From Margaritifera margaritifera (lineage: Eukaryota; Mollusca; Bivalvia; Unionida; Margaritiferidae): a DNA stretch of 64,000 bases. Positions 59,030 through 64,000 of the stretch are shown here, piece after piece. The notes under the pieces were generated by a model that was given only the letters and a program-made list of their open reading frames with translations, had not been told where the DNA came from and searched no databases. The stretch covers positions 4,656,001 through 4,720,000 of the forward strand of contig JAQPZY010001659.1 in NCBI GenBank assembly GCA_029931535.1, in the 5' to 3' direction. Each line of letters begins with the position of its first letter. The first letter of the stretch is position 1. Both the position numbers and the translations under genes were made by a program.

Positions 59030-59132
59030 AACACAACAGTGTCAGTGATGGCAAGAGTAGCAGACCGATATACAGATATGATAGACGAATCACGTTCAGG
59101 CAGTATTGCACAGGAAATAAGTGCAGCTGAAG
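59030..59132 (+). CDS. Polycystin-like exon 8 of window: helical pre-GAIN region
   Basis: The acceptor CATTTTGCAG|AAC is phase 0 and the donor GCTGAAG|GTAAAA leaves one base. The product NTTVSVMARVADRYTDMIDE, then SGSIAQEISAAEG, is helical and continues the pattern after the ...ISEESQ of the preceding exon. The intron before it is the longest in the window (about 10.7 kb). Assignment relies on frame, splice sites and composition more than on a motif. Confidence 0.82.
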
Positions 59133-59293
59133 GTAAAAGTTAATCATCTTGTTTAACAAAGTTGTAAATGTCATGAAGATGTTTCTTATTCCATGCAGAC
59201 TTCCAGTTCTTAAAGCTACTTTCTGACACATATGTGAATTTAATATGTGCTGCTTTGTTGAGCATCAGAATTTGTTAAAGAGACACTGGAGCA

Positions 59294-61081
59294 TACCGTA
59301 TATACTCGATTATAAGTCGACTCGACTATAAGTCGACCCCCCCTTTTCATGGCTGCAAAAAGCCAATTCAGCTATGACCCTCCTATAAGTCGAGGTGTTT
59401 TTTGCAAATTAAATCCGTCTGCAAGGGGTGACATGTCATCACTGAGTCAGAGCTGCACTTAGGAAAAATAAATGAGCCAAACTGGATAGATAGATACATA
59501 TAGATAGATAGGACAAATAAAAACAAAAACCAATGTAGAATAAATATAATTGTATTATTGAGCTGAATATGTACAAATAAATTTACAACTTACATTTTGT
59601 CCATCTTCGTGTAATGAAATCCATATAGCTTAACATTTTTAATCCATTTTATAATATATTATAAATCCATGAATTGGATTATAGGTCACATACAGGTATA
59701 AAATTGGTACCCTATAAATGTCACTGTCTAATGTCCTCTGGTTCAAAGCCCAAGAATTCATCCTCATCATCAGAGTTACCAAATAAAGTAATAAATTCCT
59801 CCAATGTCATCCCGTCATCATAAACATCGTCAGACTCCGAATCTATTTATATGATAAATCCACGAATTCAATTATAGGTCACATACCAGTATAAAAATAG
59901 AAGTTCAGAATGATCCGATTCACAATATCCCGTAATATATTAATTCCACACGTCGTGCAAATAAACAATGAAAGTTAAGTCCACTTTTTTGTGATTCACG
60001 GTATCCTATAAATGTCACTATCCAATGGCATCTGGTACAAAGTCTAAGAATTAATCCTCATTGTCTGATAAAGTTCTGAAATCCTACATCGTCGTCTAGT
60101 CATTGTAAATCGTCGTCGTCTAGTCATCGTAAATCTCGTCCGACTCCGATTTTCGGCTTTACTGTCATATACGGGTGCTTATGCAAAGACTGAGCTTGGG
60201 CTCTGTGAGTAACACTTTGATCATAAAGTCAGAAATCTATTAAAGGCTGCAACTGAACACATGTCAATTGTGCGGCAAGATCACAGGGAGTTCAGATAGC
60301 CTCCCTCTGTTACTTGGCACTGAACTTGCGGCTTGATCAAAGGGTTGTCACATGGGAAAACAAAGAGTGTGGTGTGTTTACAAGCAAAGGGATTAAAGTC
60401 AAAGTATATGCACAGGAAGTTGTAGAACTCTACTTGGCACAAAACAAGTATAGATTGGCGGCTCGATCAAAAGGATTGTCAACTTGAAAACAAAGTGAGA
60501 CCCTTTACAAGCCAAAGGCTTATCGGCCCACGTGCACTGGCAGATAACTTGGGAAATATCACTTGGGAATTAAATCTGACTTGTGGAAAAGGAAAATACA
60601 AATTAAATCAAAACTTTTATTGCATCAAGCACAGTCTTTATACAGCAAAACACAAATATTAATACAAATACAGGTTGTTTGGACTTGCACGAAAATGTAG
60701 GCAATATACTTACTAGTAAACACCCACGGTAAACATTGATGGACACTTCATTTTGCGGTAGGTAGTATTTAATTTACCAGTAATATTTTCAAATTAATAA
60801 AATCCAAATAACTGTAGATACATGTATTGTGTAATGAATACCGTCATGAAACAGATAAACACAGTGCATACCATATATGCATTACTGCATAGGAATAGTG
60901 GCATGAAGACGTAAAAATATATGAATTGACAGTATTTTTATGTACTGCAAACATCTAGAGTTTCCAACATTACCCCAAGATTTTTGTATTTTTTTAATGT
61001 CGCGCTTATAAGACGACCCCTACTCTGTATGAGTCAAATTCTAAGTAAAAAATGTCGACTTATAAGCGAGTATATACGGTA
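59294..61081 (-). mobile_element. TA-flanked non-autonomous transposon with acidic coding remnant
   Basis: TACCGTATATACTCGATTAT with AAGTCGA at the left is mirrored at the right (complement of GTCGACTTATAAGCGAGTATATACGGTA, quoted in parts: GTCGACTTATAAG and TATATACGG). TA edges at 59294 and 61080. On the minus strand, about 59850-59735, an open remnant reads DSESDDVYDDGMTLEEFITL and then SDDEDEFLGFEPEDI. An acidic tail near the 3' end fits pogo/jerky-type transposases. A second, frame-broken copy of the acidic block lies at about 60150-60025. It almost fills the intron between exons 8 and 9. Confidence 0.7.
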
Positions 61082-61322
61082 TATGTCTATTCCTATCTCT
61101 TGGTATGTTTGCTTGCAGGCAATTCCTATTTAAGCATATTAGCTCAGTCATTGGTAAGCTAATTTATGGTGCCAATCACTTTAAAAAATCGGCATAAAAT
61201 ATATGTTTTTATTGCTCTAAGAGAGACATATTTTGTATGAAGTCTTTTGATTTTAAATATTTGATAATAACTGAATAAAATGTCATAATTGTATGAAATT
61301 TTACTGTGATATTTCCTCATAG

Positions 61323-61543
61323 ACATGTTGGCCAGTTTAGGGAACATTATTCGAGCTGCGACGATCAAGACAGCTGAACAGATCAAAGAGCAGAACACAC
61401 AGGAATCTTATGAGCAGCTGAGTGACACAGACTTAGAAGTGGGGATGAATGCGGAGCAGATCATTTTGGAGAGCATGGTGTTAGAACCAGTACAAACAGA
61501 TAACCATACAGGACAAAAGGTTGGAACTGCAGAACAAATCAAG
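61323..61543 (+). CDS. Polycystin-like exon 9 of window: pre-GAIN region
   Basis: The acceptor TTTCCTCATAG|AC completes an Asp codon and the donor ATCAAG|GTGTGT ends on a codon boundary. The 73 full codons read DMLASLGNIIRAATIKTAEQ, then glutamine- and glutamate-rich helix, LSDTDLEVGMNAEQIILES, and end in KVGTAEQIK. The L..LGNII.A segment corresponds to the (S/A)L..(L/I)(S/L)..L position that precedes the GAIN subdomain in polycystins. The gene continues past the window. A TA-flanked transposon ends about 240 bases upstream. Confidence 0.85.
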
Positions 61544-62093
61544 GTGTGTACAAGTTTTCTTTTGAACACCGATATCATTACAATCAAAACTGTTTATATA
61601 AACTGATCAGGGGACCATTTAGAAGTGTTCTTTATGTGAGCTTGTGGTCTTTATATACAGGTAGGTTTGCACTGATTTTTATGTATAAATAGGACTGATC
61701 ACTCTTGGTCTTTATACAGACATTAGGCTCCAAAAATAAATGTGTTTCCAGTCTGTTGACCATCCCTGTTTCTCATTGTCGACCCTAACAATCCCCCCCC
61801 CCTTCCCCCCCAAAAAAATCACATTGCTGAAATTGAATAAGTGCATTTAATTGAGCTGGTTTTGCCCAGTACTTTGAAGCGCTTGAAATATTATATGATT
61901 TATATATAATGGTTTTTTTTTTTTTTTTTAAAAAAAAATAAAAAAAAAAAAAAATACCTGTCTACCCTAATTTTAAAACCAGTGCAATAGGAAACACACA
62001 TTTTTTGTGTGCCTAATCCTTTAATGCAGATGGTCACTGTGACAGGTTTGACTGATTATAAAGTTCAGTTGAGTTCTTCATTTACATGTCTCC

Positions 62094-62156
<63 letters not shown>

Positions 62157-62639
62157 CTTTATTTAAAGAGGGTGACACAATTAGCTGAAGAACTAATCTA
62201 CTAATCTACAGTGAAACTCCACTATAATATGATTCATTATAACATGAATTTGGATGTAGCACAGTTATGGCATGGCTCCTGAAATTTTAAAATAATTTCA
62301 ACAAATTCTTGAAGTACTACAAAGCTTTAGTGCCAAAATAAACAAGAGTTTGATTTAATAATTTGGCAAGATGCGTTGTATACTTGAAGACAAAATATCT
62401 TATTATTGTTTCTTGCTTATTTTTGAAAAACTTTAGCTCCTTGAAAAGCTGATAATTGTTAATCTAATTATTATTGAATTATTAACAATAAAGCCATGAA
62501 ATCTTCTTCGTGTTTGTCTTCACTGCATCCTGTGTACAATCATTGCTCAATCCAGGGTAAACAAAAGCCAACAGGTGTTTGCTCAGTCATCAGGCATACA
62601 CAACCAAGTGCCAAACAATGTGGTAGTCCAGAATAAATA
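61544..62639. repeat. Intron DNA: C-, T- and A-runs and an (AAT)n microsatellite
   Basis: C-rich and A-rich low complexity lies at about 61790-61820, and a T-run followed by an A-run at about 61910-61957. A pure (AAT)n tract of about 57 bases lies at 62097-62154. ACAGTGAAACTCCACTATAA near 62210 resembles a single Tigger-type MITE end. No exon seen. Confidence 0.7.
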
Positions 62640-64000
62640 GTTTGTTGACTTAGTATTGTTAAATATCATCACCACACACATACACATGTGCAAACACTCA
62701 CATAATCACAACAACACTGACATTAAATAAAAACATGCACCAAGTTTCTGTCTTTAAAATCCATTTGATGGCAAAATACAGGCTTAATTAGATGCAGTCT
62801 TTGCTGCTCTCACTAGTTCAGTACGGGGGTTTGAAGGTAATGCCAGTGTCATTTGTGTTCATCTTTGCACTCATTAGAGACTATAAGGTACTGCTGTTCA
62901 AACTTCCCTGCTGAATTCTCAGAGCAAATCCTGGTCAGAACTGAGCTGTTCTTGCCAATCATAATGTTAGCCTTGTCAGAACTGTCTCTGATGTAGTTTG
63001 ACCACAAGATATGCTTGTCTCTATAGAAATAAATCTACATCACATTTGGGGGCTGATCATTTGATTGGGGGGGGGGGGGGACATAATGTTTTCAAACTTG
63101 ATGGGGGCATTACAGGTAATACAGCAGTAATAAATGCCTCTGTCCAGTACAAGTGTTAACATAATCTCTTTATCAATACAAATCAACTGTGTAAACAGGA
63201 GCGTGTACTTATTATTGTTTTTCAATGAATCTATTTCACAGCTAAAATCATCCTGAAAAGCATGTGTTCATTAATAGTTGGTATTTTAAGAAGATTAAGA
63301 TAACGAATGATAATAAAGAGAACTAATCAGAATGTTCAATTCAGTAGGTCAGATATGTTCTGGTTTGTCCCACTGTTACATACAGGCGGTGCTGCTGTTT
63401 CAACGGATGTCGTACACTCCAGAATGAAAAATGTCTATATGGTGTTTGCAGTATGTGCAAAGAATAAAATGCTCCCCTTGCTGCTGTGCTTCACAAAGTC
63501 AAACTCCATCAATCAGGAATTCTGAAATTTAGTTTTGCTGGCTTTTACTTGCTTTGCTGATTGTTTCCTGAATCACAGGAAATGTGTTTTGACATTTTGC
63601 CTTAAAAAATGAATCACACTTGAACACTATTCCGACTACTGAAATAATCATGCTTTGCATTTTATATATGGAGTAAACTAAATTTCAGAAACGTTGCTGC
63701 TGTTCACAATTATGCCAATAATTTTCAATAAAGATGGCTTAAACATTCTCATTCAAGGCAATGATGTGTCATAACTTTTGTTCTTCAACATGCATCTCTT
63801 CAGTTGCCTATAACTTAAAAATGAATTGGGCTGTTCCACTTTTTGAACTTTACCTATGCCTGATGGGCTCCCCCGGACTTAACACATCACCCTAGCTATT
63901 GTCAGTCAATTAAGTAATATGCTAAATGGTGGTTGTTTATACTTGACAACCTTGCCTTTTAATTGCCTCTATGACAGTTAGCTGTATTAACTGCCCCAAG
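62640..64000 (-). mobile_element. hAT-like element family H, copy 3, cut by the window end
   Basis: It matches copy 2 over long blocks (for example TTCATCTTTGCACTCATTAG at 62860 and CATCGTACACTCCAGAATGA-like text at 63405) and shares the ATCATCACCACAC block with copy 1. On the minus strand near 63470-63395 the broken frame reads CTYCKHHIDIFHSGVYDI, a BED-like finger remnant with a stop right after it. About 200 bases of its right end lie beyond the window. The left inverted end was not found. Confidence 0.7.

Larger units (their letters stand above)
8348..61543 (+). other. Polycystin-1/REJ-like gene, internal portion (nine exons)
   Basis: Nine exons join in frame: entry at the third codon base, then exon-end phases 2, 1, 1, 0, 0, 0, 0, 1, 0. 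The combined ~4.1 kb reads through without a stop. Domain order is PKD repeats, REJ core, Thr-rich linker, helical pre-GAIN region, which is that of polycystin-1, PKD1-like proteins, PKDREJ and sea urchin REJ proteins. Such proteins are large multi-pass membrane proteins with extracellular N-termini, often autocleaved at a GPS site and paired with TRPP channels. That role is family knowledge and cannot be shown here, because the GPS, PLAT and channel parts lie beyond 64000. Introns range from about 1.1 kb to 10.7 kb. I cannot say which paralogue this is. Confidence 0.9.

Noticed and set aside
61325..61606. Independent small gene starting at the ATG 61325
   Set aside because: The ATG lies two bases inside an exon with a good acceptor, in the frame needed by the preceding exon, and a donor follows at 61544.

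Overview
This window is AT-rich animal nuclear DNA. Spliced exons with good GT..AG sites, kilobase-long introns, tRNA-derived SINEs, CR1-like LINEs, DIRS-type tyrosine-recombinase retrotransposons and many small TA-flanked DNA transposons all point to an invertebrate metazoan. A lophotrochozoan, probably a mollusc, is my best guess, but this rests on repeat style and is not proven.

The only host gene I can support is on the + strand. It is the middle part of a very large polycystin-1/REJ-family membrane protein gene. Nine exons (8348-10984, 12060-12235, 19562-19732, 26626-26894, 32373-32519, 38443-38688, 48175-48300, 59030-59132, 61323-61543) join with compatible phases and no stop codons, giving about 1365 residues. 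The first and largest exon carries a run of PKD-type Ig-like repeats and the start of the REJ domain. The next three exons complete the conserved REJ core. The following exons carry a Thr-rich linker and the alpha-helical region that lies between the REJ core and the GAIN/GPS segment in this family. The signal peptide, first repeats, GPS, PLAT and transmembrane parts must lie outside the window. No start codon, promoter or polyA site of this gene is present.

The introns are mostly transposon and tandem-repeat debris. 1.3-7.0 kb: DIRS copy A, broken by an hAT-like and a piggyBac-like insertion. 7.0-8.3, 17.1-18.8 and 62.6-64.0 kb: three copies of an hAT-like element with a BED-finger remnant. 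11.5-11.9 kb: a palindromic MITE between two (TA)n tracts. 12.3-13.0 kb: a ~145-bp tandem array. 13.85-16.2 kb: a dead CR1-like LINE. 20.6-26.5 kb: two head-to-tail DIRS copies (B1, B2). 28.4-29.9 kb: a CpG-richer unclassified block. 29.9-30.4, 45.6-46.4 and 56.2-57.5 kb: further ~145-170-bp tandem arrays. 31.2, 47.4 and 54.8 kb: three copies of a double-hairpin MITE. 35.0-36.1 kb: a TA-flanked element. 36.5-38.3 kb: a dead endonuclease-type LINE. 38.8-43.7 kb: DIRS copy C with inverted ends. 43.9-45.4 and 51.9-53.6 kb: two opposite copies of a pogo-like element, one with a nested MITE whose empty site survives in the other. 59.3-61.1 kb: another TA-flanked element with an acidic coding remnant.

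No RNA gene, CRISPR array or intact transposase was found. All transposon reading frames are broken by stops or frameshifts. The most unusual items are the double-hairpin element, the pair of pogo-like copies with an empty site, the DIRS copies that act as empty-site references for nested insertions, the CpG-rich block with a first-exon-like signal on the minus strand, and the Thr-rich exon inside the polycystin ectodomain.
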